Shown: positions 14,988-15,026 of the stretch, one piece after another
Layout of the letters: every line of letters starts with the position of its first letter
Position numbering within the stretch: position 1 is the first letter of the stretch
NCBI GenBank assembly: GCA_964407825.1
Contig: CAYOXD010000079.1
Location: forward strand, 1 to 15,026
DNA length: 15,026 nucleotides
Source of the DNA: CAYOXD01 sp964407825
Lineage (GTDB): Bacteria; Desulfobacterota; Desulfobacteria; Desulfobacterales; JAFDDL01
Reading direction: 5' to 3'
Made by a program: the position numbers and the translations under genes
The notes under the pieces: model-generated
Databases searched by the model: none
The model's input: only the letters and a program-made list of their open reading frames with translations
Told to the model about the DNA's origin: nothing

Positions 14988-15026
14988 CGTTGTCGTTGTC
15001 GTTGTCGTTGTCGTAATCGTTGTCGT
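14988..15026 (-). repeat. Hexanucleotide tandem repeat upstream of nuoE, running off the window
   Basis: On the + strand CGTTGT is repeated four times (14988-15011), then a variant unit cgtaat (15012-15017), then CGTTGT and a partial unit to the window edge: about 6.5 units at a 6-base period. On the minus strand this is ACAACG. One minus-strand frame reads alternating Asp-Asn through the repeat, then DKDRDAGPC and a TGA at 14961-14959 that overlaps the nuoE start codon region. It might therefore be the tail of an upstream gene or simply intergenic DNA; the window ends too soon to decide. Confidence 0.8.

Overview
The window is almost entirely coding and splits into two convergent blocks. Bases 2-3165 (+ strand) hold the 3' part of a PilY1-type type IV pilus protein gene, followed by a small gene for a predicted secreted protein. 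Bases 3170-14965 (- strand) hold ten consecutive genes for respiratory complex I (NADH:quinone oxidoreductase). They are transcribed right to left as nuoE-F-G-H-I-J-K-L-M-N. The usual first genes of such an operon (nuoA, B, C, D) would lie just beyond the right edge. The two blocks meet tail to tail with only 4 bases between their stop codons.

The complex I genes are of the Escherichia coli type. NuoG is long (910 aa) and has the extra N7 cluster ligands. NuoE and NuoF read much like the enterobacterial proteins, and the gene order is the same. All three arms are represented: the NADH-oxidising module (NuoE, F, G, with ligands for FMN and clusters N1a, N3, N1b, N5, N4, N7), part of the connecting quinone module (NuoI, H), and the proton-pumping membrane arm (NuoJ, K, L, M, N). 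The genes are tightly coupled. Four junctions are ATGA overlaps (G/H, J/K, L/M, M/N), E/F abut, F/G are 3 bases apart and K/L 1 base apart. Only H/I (66 bp) and I/J (48 bp) have real spacers. The encoded enzyme would oxidise NADH, reduce a membrane quinone and pump ions.

The organism appears to be a GC-rich Gram-negative bacterium with type IV pili and a quinone-linked respiratory chain. The combination of a long PilY1 with Gly-rich tail and an E. coli-like complete nuo operon fits Desulfobacterota (former Deltaproteobacteria), but this is inference and other Proteobacteria are possible. There are no RNA genes, insertion sequences or CRISPR arrays that I can see.

Nothing here looks like a wholly new system. 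The less ordinary signals are simple-sequence DNA at gene boundaries and in linkers. There is a C9 tract near the pilY1 stop, where a one-base insertion would fuse PilY1 to the downstream small protein. There is a G8 run in the nuoJ translation-start region, a C9 tract in a nuoG linker, and a hexanucleotide repeat just upstream of nuoE. The uncharacterised secreted protein partnered with PilY1 is also of interest.
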